From Singulisphaera sp. GP187 (lineage in GTDB: Bacteria > Planctomycetota > Planctomycetia > Gemmatales > Gemmataceae): a stretch of DNA of 64,000 bases. The stretch is from positions 1 to 64,000 of the forward strand of contig CAMAUE010000001.1 in assembly GCA_945861245.1 (NCBI GenBank), in the 5' to 3' direction. The notes under the pieces were generated by a model that saw nothing but the letters and a program-made list of their open reading frames with translations, made no database searches and was not told the DNA's origin. The position numbers and the translations under genes were made by a program. Of this stretch, positions 32,484 to 41,342 are shown one piece after another; within the stretch, counting starts at the first letter, position 1, and every line of letters begins with the position of its first letter.

Positions 32484-33866
32484 ATGCAACCGCTCGTCGT
32501 TCTGAATACCGTTGGTCTCACGTCGCGATTGCTGCCGTTCGCACCACGGTTGCACGCCTTGGTGGAGTCGCAATGGCATCGTCCGCTGAACGAAATACTG
32601 CCCTCCGTCACATGCTCGGTACAGGCGTCGATGCTCACGGGCAAGTTGCCGACCGATCACGGCATCGTGGGCAATGGCTGGCTTTTTCGCGACACGCAAG
32701 AGGTGCGCTTTTGGCAACAGTCGAATCGCCTCATTCAAGCCGAGCCGATTTACGTCACGGCTCGCCGCGAGGCTGCCGCACGAAATAAGAGTTTTTCCTG
32801 TGCGAAGTTATTCTGGTGGTTCAATCAAGGTGCGGCCGTCGATATTGCCGTCACGCCCAAGCCGCACTATGGAGCGGATGGCAGCAAAGCGTTCGACATT
32901 CAAACCTATCCAGAAGCGTGGGTGGCCAGGTTAACGGGCAAGTTGGGCAAATTCCCGTTCCCCACGTTCTGGGGCCCGATGGCCGGCTTGCCGTGCAGCC
33001 AATGGATCGGTCACGCCAGCGCGGAGGTGCTGCTGGCCGACGGTGGGCCGCCAACCTTGACGCTCGTCTATCTTCCACATCTCGATTACGAACCACAGCG
33101 AATCGGCCCTGCGCATTGCGATTGGAAAAAGCTCGTCGCCGAATTAGATGATGCTTGCGGACCGGTCCTCGACGCTGCGAAACGCGTCGGGGCAGCGGTG
33201 TGGGTCGTGAATGAAACGACGCACGTGCAGGTGTCACGGCCGATTTTTCCAAATCGGATTCTGCGCCAGGCTGGTCTCTTGGTCGCGCGTCCGAGTCCCT
33301 TCGGCGAACAACTGGATATGTACGCAAGTGCCGCCTTGGCCGTTTGCGATCATCAGCTGGCGCATATTTACGTCAATGATCGTAAGCAGACCGAACGGGT
33401 TCGCGAATTGTTGGCACAACAGCCAGGTATTGATCGTGTCTATGTGGGCCCGCAGCGAGCGGAGATCGGATTGGACCACGACAGGGCAGGGGATCTCATC
33501 GCGTTGGCTAAGGCTGATTCGTGGTTCGCGTATCCGTTTTGGCTCGATGATCGCCTCGCCCCGGACTATGCGCGCACCGTCGATATTCATCGCAAGCCGG
33601 GCTACGATCCGTGCGAACTTTTTTTCGATCCGAAGTTAATGTGGGGCAAAGGCCGGGCCATCGCGAAGATTCTCATGAAAAAGCTCGGCGTTCGCACTTT
33701 GGTCGATGTGATCCCGCTCGATGCGACGCTTGTGCGCGGTAGCCACGGGCTTCGCATGAAAGAGCCGCTCGATCAGCCGGTGATGATCGGCACAGGGCCA
33801 GCGCCTGAACAAATCGAGCAAACGGATGTCTATCGGCTCATACTCGCTCATCTCGGCTTGAGCTGA
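32484..33866 (+). CDS. Alkaline-phosphatase-superfamily protein (nucleotide pyrophosphatase/phosphodiesterase-like)
   Basis: The 460-aa protein opens QPLVVLNTVGLTSRLLPFAP and has ILPSVTCSVQASMLTGKLPT with the presumed nucleophilic Thr after Ser-Val, followed by DHGIVGNGW, typical of the NPP branch. Histidine-rich motifs near the C-terminus (RGSHGLRMK) could be metal ligands. Family members hydrolyse phosphodiester bonds using two metal ions. No signal peptide is seen, so it may be cytoplasmic. It lacks the usual insertion before the C-terminus. Related proteins occur throughout planctomycetes; the substrate is not known. Confidence 0.78.
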   Translation: MQPLVVLNTVGLTSRLLPFAPRLHALVESQWHRPLNEILPSVTCSVQASMLTGKLPTDHGIVGNGWLFRDTQEVRFWQQSNRLIQAEPIYVTARREAAARNKSFSCAKLFWWFNQGAAVDIAVTPKPHYGADGSKAFDIQTYPEAWVARLTGKLGKFPFPTFWGPMAGLPCSQWIGHASAEVLLADGGPPTLTLVYLPHLDYEPQRIGPAHCDWKKLVAELDDACGPVLDAAKRVGAAVWVVNETTHVQVSRPIFPNRILRQAGLLVARPSPFGEQLDMYASAALAVCDHQLAHIYVNDRKQTERVRELLAQQPGIDRVYVGPQRAEIGLDHDRAGDLIALAKADSWFAYPFWLDDRLAPDYARTVDIHRKPGYDPCELFFDPKLMWGKGRAIAKILMKKLGVRTLVDVIPLDATLVRGSHGLRMKEPLDQPVMIGTGPAPEQIEQTDVYRLILAHLGLS

Positions 33867-33997
33867 TTAGTGTTTTTTTGTCCATACATTTCGCTCGCTG
33901 TTTTTTCGAGTTCCGTTTCAATCGACAGCATGTTTGCAAATTGTGACTTATCCTTGGAACAGGCTCCGTATGCTCGCAAACACCACGAGTGACCACC

Positions 33998-35344
33998 ATG
34001 GCCGGTCGTGCTTTTTTAGGCCGATATGACGTTATCAAGCCTCTCGGTGAAGGCGGCATGGGGAAGGTCTACCTTGCAAAGCAGACCGATCTCGGCCGGC
34101 AGGTCGTTGTCAAGGTCATGCACGAACATGTCGCCAACGATCCAAAGTTCCGCGAGCGTTTTCAGCGTGAAATGTTCCTGATGGCCCGATTGCAGCACCC
34201 GTATATCGTGTCCCTCTTTGAAGCCTCGCTTAACGATCCGCAAGGGCCGTGCATTGTCATGGAATATGTCCGCGGTATCAGCCTGGACACGTTGCTGCAT
34301 CGTACGGGTCGCATGTCGGCGCCACGTGCAGTTCGATTGATCGGCCAACTGTGTGAGGCGTTATTCGCGGCCCAACAGGAGGGCGTGATACATCGCGATC
34401 TCAAACCGGCCAACTTGATGGTCGTCGATCCCGAAACGCCTTATGAGAAGATCAAGGTTATGGATTTCGGTCTGGCGAAACTCATCGACTCCGGGACGGG
34501 CCTGGCGATGATGCACAAGCAATCGCAGACGGGGTTGGACTTTGCCGTGAGAGCGCCGGGGTACATTTCGCCGGAGCAGGTGCGTGGCGAGGAAACGGAC
34601 CACCGGTGCGACATATACAGCATCGGTGTAATTACCTATGAATTGCTGGCGGGACGCCGGCCGTTTGTTAGGGATGAAACGATGGATGTGCTATTCGCGC
34701 GCGCGACCGAACCGCCGCCGACCCTTGCAGAAGCGGGTGCGACCGATTGGGTGCCGGCGGAAGTCGAAGCAGTCGTTATGCGCGCGTTGGCGAAAACCCC
34801 AGCCGAGCGACCGAGCAGTGCACGCGCCTTCGCCGAGGATTTTCAGCGGGCACTCCACGATGCCGAGCGACGGCAAATGGAGGACGACGAACTGGCGGAA
34901 CTCGCGCCAGAATCGGACGCGCCGCCCGGATTGGCGCCCGCGGCCCTCGGCCCCGCTCCGAAGCCGACCGTCGGTCCCGGGGTAATTGTTCACGAGATAG
35001 AGGCCTGGATGCCCGAGGCGATCGCCACATTCAAACTGCGTGGATTTGTTCAAGATAACAATGGTGAGGTTCTCGAAAGCGTGCCTGGGAAGATCAAAAT
35101 GCGTGTCGGCGGCAAGGAAGGCGCAGGCGTATTTTCTTGGCTGGGCATCGGCCGCAAAAGCACTGTCGTCGATGTCGAACTGCATTTGCACCGTGACAAC
35201 GCATCCCTGCCGAACCTATTGCACGTCACCGTACTTATGAGCTCGCCGCACCGAAAATCGGAAGATGCGAACTGGCGCGAACGCTGTGGCGAAGTCTTTT
35301 GCGAGCTGCGCAGCTACCTCGCCGCGGTCGTTGTGTCGAGTTGA
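33998..35344 (+). CDS. Serine/threonine protein kinase with a C-terminal domain of unknown function
   Basis: A bacterial eukaryote-like kinase of 448 aa. Visible parts: glycine loop LGEGGMGKVYLAKQ, catalytic lysine in VVVKVMHEH, catalytic loop VIHRDLKPANLM, DFG motif in MDFGLAKL and APGYISPEQVRGEE. The kinase domain spans about residues 10-280; it is not followed by a transmembrane helix, so it is soluble. An Asp/Glu-rich linker leads to a C-terminal domain (about 335-445: MPEAIATFKLRGFVQDNNGE) that is shared with the kinase at 51650-52984. It should phosphorylate serine or threonine in unknown targets. ATG at 33998; GTG at 33989 is an alternative. Confidence 0.87.
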   Translation: MAGRAFLGRYDVIKPLGEGGMGKVYLAKQTDLGRQVVVKVMHEHVANDPKFRERFQREMFLMARLQHPYIVSLFEASLNDPQGPCIVMEYVRGISLDTLLHRTGRMSAPRAVRLIGQLCEALFAAQQEGVIHRDLKPANLMVVDPETPYEKIKVMDFGLAKLIDSGTGLAMMHKQSQTGLDFAVRAPGYISPEQVRGEETDHRCDIYSIGVITYELLAGRRPFVRDETMDVLFARATEPPPTLAEAGATDWVPAEVEAVVMRALAKTPAERPSSARAFAEDFQRALHDAERRQMEDDELAELAPESDAPPGLAPAALGPAPKPTVGPGVIVHEIEAWMPEAIATFKLRGFVQDNNGEVLESVPGKIKMRVGGKEGAGVFSWLGIGRKSTVVDVELHLHRDNASLPNLLHVTVLMSSPHRKSEDANWRERCGEVFCELRSYLAAVVVSS

Positions 35345-35430
35345 ATATTTCCTGGTTACGAATCAAACACGGATAGGAACCACAAACGTGTTTCATCCGT
35401 GGTTAAGTTCTCTCTTGTTTGATAATTACG

Positions 35431-36921
35431 TTACCGCACCCGCACCTGGAAGCTGATCAGGCCGTGTTCGCGCGGCGGCAACGGGCTGGTAAACTCCCAG
35501 CGCAACACAGTCGAAGCGACCTCGTTTGGCTGCGTGGTGAAGAGCGCATCACGATCCGTGCGAGCGCTGCCTTTGACGTACTCGAAGCGTGCGCCGAGGC
35601 TGTCGGAGACAACCACGTTGGTGATCGGTTGTCCTCCGGAGTTGCTATATTTGAGAAAAAACGTCACAACTTCGCCGACATTAACGCCGCTTTTCTCCGG
35701 CCACTTGAAGATGACGAGCGGACCGTCGGGTTCATCGGCGGCGCCGTCGCGCGGCTTGTTCTTGATCGCGTCCACCGTTGCAGTGTACTTCAGCGACGAT
35801 TTGATTTCCAGTCCCTGCACACGCCCGGTTGCGGAGGTCGCCAACGATTGGAACGTGCCGCTCAGGCGGAGCTGCGATCGCACCGATTCGGAATGTTGCT
35901 GTTGCGCGTGATCTGTCAACGCCGACATACCAACCGATGACGCCGGCGCCTTAACGGCAAGCTTGTTCTCCAGGCCCAGGCGTGCAACCTGGGCGCCCAA
36001 GGCATATTCGCCGCGGAAGAGAATGAACCGAGGCACGCAGATACCGACGCGGTTCGAGACGGCGACACGCGGAATGCCACGGCTGTCGGTATACTCGCCA
36101 ACGGTGTCGGTAGCATCTAACCCCTTCAGTTTGCGGTCGCGACTGATGCCGATGGGCATACCGATATCGCCGCCGTCGTAGAGTGTGACGAACTCCGACG
36201 GATGGCGCGGCCCGTATATCGGATCGTAAACAGGGAACCAGTTCCACAGCAGGTACGGCGGATGCCGTGGCGCACCGAGGACACGTTCGCCGGGCAGTAG
36301 CACCGTCCCCGGAATGGCCAACGCGTTCAACTCTTGCGGCGAAATAAAGCGTTGGCCGACGTGATAGACCACCAGCGGTTGCCCTCGCTCGGCTGCTTCA
36401 ACCACCGGATCGCGCGATCCCGTAACCTGAATCTCGATCGGCATGTCGGCCTTTGTCGCGATCGGCAACGCTTGATCGGGTCTTTCGAGCGTGACGACTT
36501 TCTTAACGTAGATACCCTGCATCGTCTTGCCAAATTCCTCCTCGGTGAAGTTGATGTGAGCCGGGAAGTCGGCATTGCGCATCTTCGGCAGCAGCGCCAA
36601 CGAGCCTCGCACTTCGAGGGATGGGTAAAAGACGCGACGTGGCAGGTTCGGCAAATCCGAAACCGCGAATCGGTACGAGTAGCCTGGGCGGAAGCCGAGC
36701 ACCAAGGGCAATTCAAGTATCTGACCTTGATCGACGCCGCGGTAGATCGTGATCTTCGACCCAGGCGGACCGGTGAAACGCAGATACATCAACGGACTAG
36801 GCGGCGGTGGAGCCGGCAGGGCAGGGTGGTACGGAAACTGCGCCGATGCCGATGCCGCGAGGATGATGAGCGTCAAAGTGCAGGCGGTCAGCAGGGTAAG
36901 TTCACGAATCGAGAACCGCAT
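35431..36921 (-). CDS. Exported DUF11-containing protein sharing a domain with two other genes
   Basis: The 496-aa protein has a signal peptide (ELTLLTACTLTLIILAASAS). Residues 45-200 form a domain with LMYLRFTGPPGSKITIYRGV and YSYRFAVSDLPNLPRRVFYP, then FYPSLEVRG, that recurs in the proteins at 37289-39235 and 53907-54419. A C-terminal DUF11 domain (about 395-495: NVGEVVTFFLKYSNSGGQPI) follows a long middle part with no recognised family. It lies downstream of the 648-aa lipoprotein in the same direction, so the two could be functionally linked. Function unknown. Confidence 0.8.
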   Translation of the reverse strand: MRFSIRELTLLTACTLTLIILAASASAQFPYHPALPAPPPPSPLMYLRFTGPPGSKITIYRGVDQGQILELPLVLGFRPGYSYRFAVSDLPNLPRRVFYPSLEVRGSLALLPKMRNADFPAHINFTEEEFGKTMQGIYVKKVVTLERPDQALPIATKADMPIEIQVTGSRDPVVEAAERGQPLVVYHVGQRFISPQELNALAIPGTVLLPGERVLGAPRHPPYLLWNWFPVYDPIYGPRHPSEFVTLYDGGDIGMPIGISRDRKLKGLDATDTVGEYTDSRGIPRVAVSNRVGICVPRFILFRGEYALGAQVARLGLENKLAVKAPASSVGMSALTDHAQQQHSESVRSQLRLSGTFQSLATSATGRVQGLEIKSSLKYTATVDAIKNKPRDGAADEPDGPLVIFKWPEKSGVNVGEVVTFFLKYSNSGGQPITNVVVSDSLGARFEYVKGSARTDRDALFTTQPNEVASTVLRWEFTSPLPPREHGLISFQVRVR

Positions 36922-36950
36922 GATCGGCTCCGGGATGGATGGTATTAGGT

Positions 36951-37262
36951 AAGCCCAGAGGTGAGGTACTCCGAACCTCTGGGATCGCGATAGCCCAAGG
37001 CCTCGGAGTACCTCACCCTATTGGCACCCACTTAAGGAACTCAGACCAGGCAATCAAATTTGAACCACAGAGGCACAGAGGAAACAGAGGAAATACGCGG
37101 AATAGTTAATCGGAATTCTCACGATTCGGCGTGCCTTGTTCTTCTCCCATTCTTTGTGTTTTCTCTGTGTCCTCTGTGCCTCTGTGGTTCAATTGTGTTT
37201 TTCCGATGCGAGTTCCTTAAGTTGGTGCCTATGGGGTTCGGAGTACCTCACCCTTGGGCTTC
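36951..37262. repeat. Compound nested repeat: family E, an outer arm pair, and family F
   Basis: A family E hairpin fills 36951-37017 (AAGCCCAGAGGTGAGGTACT with its complement). Next TTGGCACCCACTTAAGGAAC (from 37020) pairs with GTTCCTTAAGTTGGTGCC, ending near 37231. Inside that pair lies a family F element (AACCACAGAGGCACAGAGGA at about 37063 and TCCTCTGTGCCTCTGTGGTT ending near 37189). A further E arm, TTCGGAGTACCTCACCCTTG, ends at 37258. This covers nearly all of the 367-bp gap between two genes; no ORF is supported there. Confidence 0.9.
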
Positions 37263-37288
37263 CGTTTCCACAACCATGGAGGATGCCG

Positions 37289-39235
37289 CTACTTCTTGCC
37301 AGCCCCAAACGGCACCGTCGGGATCGGCGGCAGGTCCGAACGATCCAGACCGCCGGCGTCTAACGGTGTCAGCGGCGGAAGCGAAATCAGTGGGGCGTTC
37401 TTCGACTCTACGCCAACACCAGCGCCACCTTCAAATTCGCCCGGCAACGGCGGTAATGATGGAGCGTTGATCGAGGGCACAGCTGGCGTCTTCGGCGAGA
37501 ACGGTGTCGTGCCTTTGTTTTCCATCGGCAATCCCGGGATCGTGATGCTTGGCACCAGCGGCGTGACGGCTTCCTTTACCTCCGGTTTCGTCGGTAACTG
37601 CGGAACTATCGGCACGTCCGGTAGCTTTGGCTCGATGTTCACCGGATCCTTGCGTTCCGGCAGCACCGGCAGCACCGGCTCGATGTTCACCGGACCCTTG
37701 CGTTCCGGCAGCAACGGCAGCACCGGTACCATCGGCTCGATGTTCACCGGGTCCTTCGGGAGAACTCGCGGCGTCGGTAGCGTGCCTTCCGGCACATTGG
37801 GCAGCGGTGGTATCACAAGCTTGTTGCCCGGATTGTTCGCGCCATCCTTCTTGCCGAGCGGACTCGGTACGTCGGGAAGGTTGAGTCCTGGGTTCGGTGC
37901 AAGATTGCCACCCTTCGGATTTGTGCCAAACCCCGGCGCGATCGGCGTTGTGTCGGTCGGAACCTGAAACAACGGCGGCACCCCGAAGCCCGGCTTCTTC
38001 ATCTGCCCGCCACCTGGAATCCCGCCCAGCACACCGCCGCCGCCGTTCGGGCCTGGCGACGTCATGCCCGGCGAATGATGCAGGCCTTGATCGATGTTGC
38101 CAATTCGCAAGACCAACAGGATGCTGCCACGACGCAGCGCTTCCTGAATCGGGTCCTGGCCCGGTTCGAGACGCGTCGAAACGATCTCGTCCGGCCCCAC
38201 GCCGGCGCCTTCCTGAAACTGCGGATCGGGCAGGTAGATCACCTTCACGATGTAGTTGCGGTCGACGACCTGCTTGAAGTCGTCCTCGGTGAACTCCATC
38301 GGCACGCTGTTGTGCGCCAGAAATTCGTTCGTCTTCGGACTCGTCGGTACGACCTCGAGTGTCGGATAAAGCTCCAATGCCGGCCGACCGGGGATATGCG
38401 TCAGCTTCAATCGATAGATCGCACCCTGAGCGAAGTTATAGCGACCGGGCGTTTCCAGTGGCGTCGTCGAGTAGCTTGGCTTGCCATCGGGGCCTTGCGA
38501 GAACCAGAAAATTTTCATGCCCGCGGGTTTCGTAAAAAACACCTGCGTGCGCTGAGCGGGAAACAGCGAGCCAACGGGGGAACTATTGGCGAACTGAGCC
38601 GGTACGACGCCGCCTTGCGTGGGCGTTCCCGGCGGGATGTGCGCGTGAACCACGCCGCCACCCGGAGGCGAGTTGAATCCTGTTTTGAGCAAATCTGGAC
38701 CGCCAGGCATGCCGCCCATACCTGGCATTCCACCAGGCATGCCGCCCATACCCGGCATTCCGCCTGGCATGCCGCCCATACCCGGCATTCCACCAGGCAT
38801 GCCGCCCATACCCGGCATTCCGCCTGGCATGCCGCCCGGTCCTGGCATTCCTGGCATCCCGCCAGGCATGCCGGGCATGCCTGGAACACCCGGAGGCGAC
38901 AGCATGTATTTTGGCTGCATCCCTGGTGGCAGCCCCATTCCTGGCGGGCCGCCCATCTGCATACCGGGCTGATGCATCTGGACCATGTCCATTGGAATGT
39001 GATTACGCATCATCGCCATCGCTGCCTGTTGACTTGGCGGACGCCCCATGTTATACGGTGCAGCCATCGCAATGCCTTCGCCTTGCGGGCCTTTCACGCC
39101 GGGAACCATCGGCGGCGGGGGCACTCTGCCGTAGTTGGGCCTAACTCCGCCTGTTTCGGGAGCGCTGCTGTCCATATTGACGCAGCCACAGAGGCCGACC
39201 AGGAACAACAGCGATCCAGTGCTCAACGGTTTCAT
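37289..39235 (-). CDS. Large lipoprotein with Met-Pro-Gly repeats and Pro-rich tail
   Basis: The 648-aa protein starts MKPLSTGSLLFLVGLCGCVN, a signal sequence with lipobox LCGC, so Cys18 is probably lipidated. It has a Gly/Met/Pro region with 10-residue repeats (MPGGMPGMGG, about 129-180), a folded domain (about 225-385) beginning TQVFFTKPAGMKIFWFSQGP, with YPTLEVVPTSPKTNEFLAHN, and a C-terminal proline-rich region with PVNIEPxxPVLP units. The folded domain matches the proteins at 35431 and 53907. GAGGG precedes the ATG. It is likely a surface or envelope protein; function is unknown. Confidence 0.8.
   Translation of the reverse strand: MKPLSTGSLLFLVGLCGCVNMDSSAPETGGVRPNYGRVPPPPMVPGVKGPQGEGIAMAAPYNMGRPPSQQAAMAMMRNHIPMDMVQMHQPGMQMGGPPGMGLPPGMQPKYMLSPPGVPGMPGMPGGMPGMPGPGGMPGGMPGMGGMPGGMPGMGGMPGGMPGMGGMPGGMPGMGGMPGGPDLLKTGFNSPPGGGVVHAHIPPGTPTQGGVVPAQFANSSPVGSLFPAQRTQVFFTKPAGMKIFWFSQGPDGKPSYSTTPLETPGRYNFAQGAIYRLKLTHIPGRPALELYPTLEVVPTSPKTNEFLAHNSVPMEFTEDDFKQVVDRNYIVKVIYLPDPQFQEGAGVGPDEIVSTRLEPGQDPIQEALRRGSILLVLRIGNIDQGLHHSPGMTSPGPNGGGGVLGGIPGGGQMKKPGFGVPPLFQVPTDTTPIAPGFGTNPKGGNLAPNPGLNLPDVPSPLGKKDGANNPGNKLVIPPLPNVPEGTLPTPRVLPKDPVNIEPMVPVLPLLPERKGPVNIEPVLPVLPERKDPVNIEPKLPDVPIVPQLPTKPEVKEAVTPLVPSITIPGLPMENKGTTPFSPKTPAVPSINAPSLPPLPGEFEGGAGVGVESKNAPLISLPPLTPLDAGGLDRSDLPPIPTVPFGAGKK
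38702..38850. repeat. Coding tandem repeat, 30-bp unit
   Basis: About five units of GGCATGCCGCCCATACCCGG then CATTCCACCA encode the decapeptide MPGMGGMPGG in the lipoprotein at 37289-39235. The unit count is likely to vary between strains, as expected for repeats subject to slippage. It is not a CRISPR because there are no spacers. Confidence 0.9.
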
Positions 39236-39325
39236 GGAAAGACCCTCGGCGCGACGGAATGATAGCTAAGGTAAACTTCGACAATCACACGACCGGAACT
39301 TTCGTCAAAACCGGAAAATTTTAAC

Positions 39326-40156
39326 ATGACCTCTCGCGTATTTTGTGTAATCGCCCTTGCTCTCGGCGGCACCGTATTTCTCACTGGTGCCTGGCCCGGC
39401 CCTCTCGCCCGACCTTCCGAAAACGCCGCCGCCACTTTTGTTGCGCAGACGATCTCGCTTGACCCGTCCATCGTTGGCGACAGCGTCAACGCCGGCGAAC
39501 TCGTTTCCAAATCGCTGGCGACACTTTGTCCAAGCAAGGTTCGCTGGCTAAAAACGCAAATCCGCCAAACGATGCAAACGCCGCAGTCGAGCTTTGTCGC
39601 CGAGGGCACGCTCCATCGTGGTCCGCAATATTGTGCCCGGCTCGAAATGACGATAGGCGCCGGCACGATACTCGTCGTCAGCGATGGCCGTGTGGCTGCG
39701 CGGGTGCGTGGAATCCCCGGCTGTCAACCGAAGACCGACGTTGACCCGTTGCCTGAAACCGATGCAGGCAAGCGTGACTCCCTCGCCGGGCTTGGTTGCG
39801 ATGGCCCCGTGGCGATGCTGCGAAAGATTCAGCCGCACCTAGTAAACGCTACGCTAGCGACAGGAATGCTGAGCGACGAACCCGTGATTCGCGTCAAAGT
39901 GACTCTCCCCGACAAAGCGCAGACGCCCGACCTGCTTGCGATTGGTGCTCCTCGCTATTGCCAGGTGTACCTTCACGCCAATACCCTTTGGCCCATCTGC
40001 ATCGAATGGCTGACGGTGGAAACGAACCAATCAACGCGAACCTCCCTGCGTGTCGAGTTTCTGGAGCCAAGCATCAATCGCGAATTGGATCACGCGACAT
40101 GCGAGCGACTGTTTTCTTATCAGCCTGCCGAATCGACCGTGGCCACCAACCCATAG
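39326..40156 (+). CDS. Exported hypothetical protein, 276 aa
   Basis: A signal-like N-terminus (VFCVIALALGGTVFLTGAWP) is followed by a folded part in which antiparallel beta strands and helices alternate (QSSFVAEGTLHRGPQYCARL, then EMTIGAGTILVVSDGRVAAR, and later YCQVYLHANTLWPICIEWLT). That strand order recalls lipid-binding beta-sheet folds such as DUF1571/LolA-like proteins, but I cannot confirm it. Cysteines recur (at least 8), perhaps as disulfides. It is divergent from the lipoprotein gene 90 bp away. Function unknown; likely periplasmic. Confidence 0.65.
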   Translation: MTSRVFCVIALALGGTVFLTGAWPGPLARPSENAAATFVAQTISLDPSIVGDSVNAGELVSKSLATLCPSKVRWLKTQIRQTMQTPQSSFVAEGTLHRGPQYCARLEMTIGAGTILVVSDGRVAARVRGIPGCQPKTDVDPLPETDAGKRDSLAGLGCDGPVAMLRKIQPHLVNATLATGMLSDEPVIRVKVTLPDKAQTPDLLAIGAPRYCQVYLHANTLWPICIEWLTVETNQSTRTSLRVEFLEPSINRELDHATCERLFSYQPAESTVATNP

Positions 40157-40234
40157 CGAATGCGGTCTACGGATGGCGGAACAAAATCACTTCTCGCGGC
40201 GTCAATAAAATCTCCGTTGTCCGTTGTCAGGTGT

Positions 40235-40292
40235 CCGAGCCTGAGCGCCAGCGAAGGGCCGAGCTATGCCCTTCGCTGGCGCTCAGGCTCGG
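40235..40292. repeat. Family C-like inverted repeat
   Basis: CGAGCCTGAGCGCCAGCGAA pairs with TTCGCTGGCGCTCAGGCTCG. It follows the preceding gene by 79 bp; no terminator function is clear. Short GTTGTC/GACAAC repeats flank it (about 40215 and 40337). Confidence 0.85.
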
Positions 40293-40371
40293 ATCAATCA
40301 AACTCACTCGCGTGCAGCATTATGAAGAACTGATAATTGACAACCGACAACTTGAGAAGGATTCACACCCA

Positions 40372-41232
40372 ATGAAATATGCAGGCGTTTTCGCGAGTTT
40401 TTGCATCATCACGCTGACATTTCTTGGCCTTCACGAAATTGATGCCGGCGAGAAAGTCGTGCTCGCCAAGGCGATCAACCTCGACAAGCTCAACACCGCC
40501 GACGACGAAGAAGACCCCAGTCCGACGCCTGATGGCTCGGTGCTGCTATATGCTTCCAATGCGAAGGGCAGTTATGATATTTACAAGTCGAAGAAGCTGG
40601 CCACTGGTGTCGGATATGGCGCCGGCCAACCGTTCATCTATGACAAAGGCGCCGACGAGCGTGCACCGTTCATGCACAGAGATAAATACTACTTTTCGAC
40701 GAACGAAATCACCGACGACAAGTTCGCCAAGCTGAAGAATTTCGACATCGTCATGCAGATCGGGTTTCAAAAACCAATCTTCGTGGCCGGCGATATCAAT
40801 TCACCGGCGGCGGAACTCTATCCGTGGATCACGCCCGGCGGCAAGGAGTTTTACTTCAGTCGCCGAACCAAGCAGGGTTGGAAGCTCTTCGTCGCCAACG
40901 GACCTACGCCGGGGCCGATCGGCAAAGCCAAAGAGGTCGGCTTTCCATCGGGATTCCATCGCGCGACCGTCGCGGGCAGCACGCTCGTCATGTATTTGCA
41001 GGGGCCTTTGGATAACGGTAAGCTCGGTGTCTTTCGCAGCAAGCGGGCCAAGCTGACCGACGCCTGGTCGCAGCCGGAACCGGTCGTGAGCCTCAATCAT
41101 CCCGAAAGCAAAAATGCCGACATGCAACCCGCGTTGACCATCGACGGCACGCGGTTGTTCTTCGTCTCCGATCGCCCCGGAGGCAAAGGCGGCCTCGATA
41201 TCTGGACCGTGCTGATATCGCAATTGAAGTGA
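40372..41232 (+). CDS. Exported WD40-like/PD40 beta-propeller protein
   Basis: I start at ATG 40372, giving 286 aa and a signal sequence (VFASFCIITLTFLGLHEIDA). Repeats of the PD40/TolB type are visible: EDPSPTPDGSVLLYASNAKG, SYDIYKSKK, PAAELYPWITPGGKEFYFSR and PALTIDGTRLFFVSDRPGGK, ending in GGLDIWTVLI. Such propellers bind proteins or ligands in the periplasm. A longer in-frame ORF reaches back to 39796 but overlaps the previous gene and a repeat. It is convergent with pepA. Function not otherwise known. Confidence 0.75.
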   Translation: MKYAGVFASFCIITLTFLGLHEIDAGEKVVLAKAINLDKLNTADDEEDPSPTPDGSVLLYASNAKGSYDIYKSKKLATGVGYGAGQPFIYDKGADERAPFMHRDKYYFSTNEITDDKFAKLKNFDIVMQIGFQKPIFVAGDINSPAAELYPWITPGGKEFYFSRRTKQGWKLFVANGPTPGPIGKAKEVGFPSGFHRATVAGSTLVMYLQGPLDNGKLGVFRSKRAKLTDAWSQPEPVVSLNHPESKNADMQPALTIDGTRLFFVSDRPGGKGGLDIWTVLISQLK

Positions 41233-41246
41233 CCGTGAAATCACAC

Positions 41247-41317
41247 CAAGCCCGCAGGCGACGCAGGAGCCTGCGTGGATGTTACCCGCGCAGGCTCCTG
41301 CGTTGCCTGCGGGCTTG
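41247..41317. repeat. Inverted repeat between convergent genes
   Basis: CAAGCCCGCAGGCGACGCAG pairs with TGCGTTGCCTGCGGGCTTG. It lies 15 bp after the propeller gene (+) and 26 bp after the pepA stop (-), where it can form a bidirectional terminator. Confidence 0.92.
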
Positions 41318-41342
41318 CGATGGCTTAGGCGGAAAACGGGGC

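Noticed and set aside
38702-38850. CRISPR-like regular repeats
   Set aside because: Units are contiguous, with no unique spacers, and they are in frame with a coding sequence.
38075-39262. Plus-strand frame with many HTRHSAWHAAHTRH repeats
   Set aside because: It is the antisense of the Met-Pro-Gly repeats of the lipoprotein; the His-rich pattern is a by-product of the 30-bp unit.
39796-40371. Extended N-terminus for the propeller protein
   Set aside because: It overlaps the preceding gene and a palindrome; a signal peptide begins at 40372.
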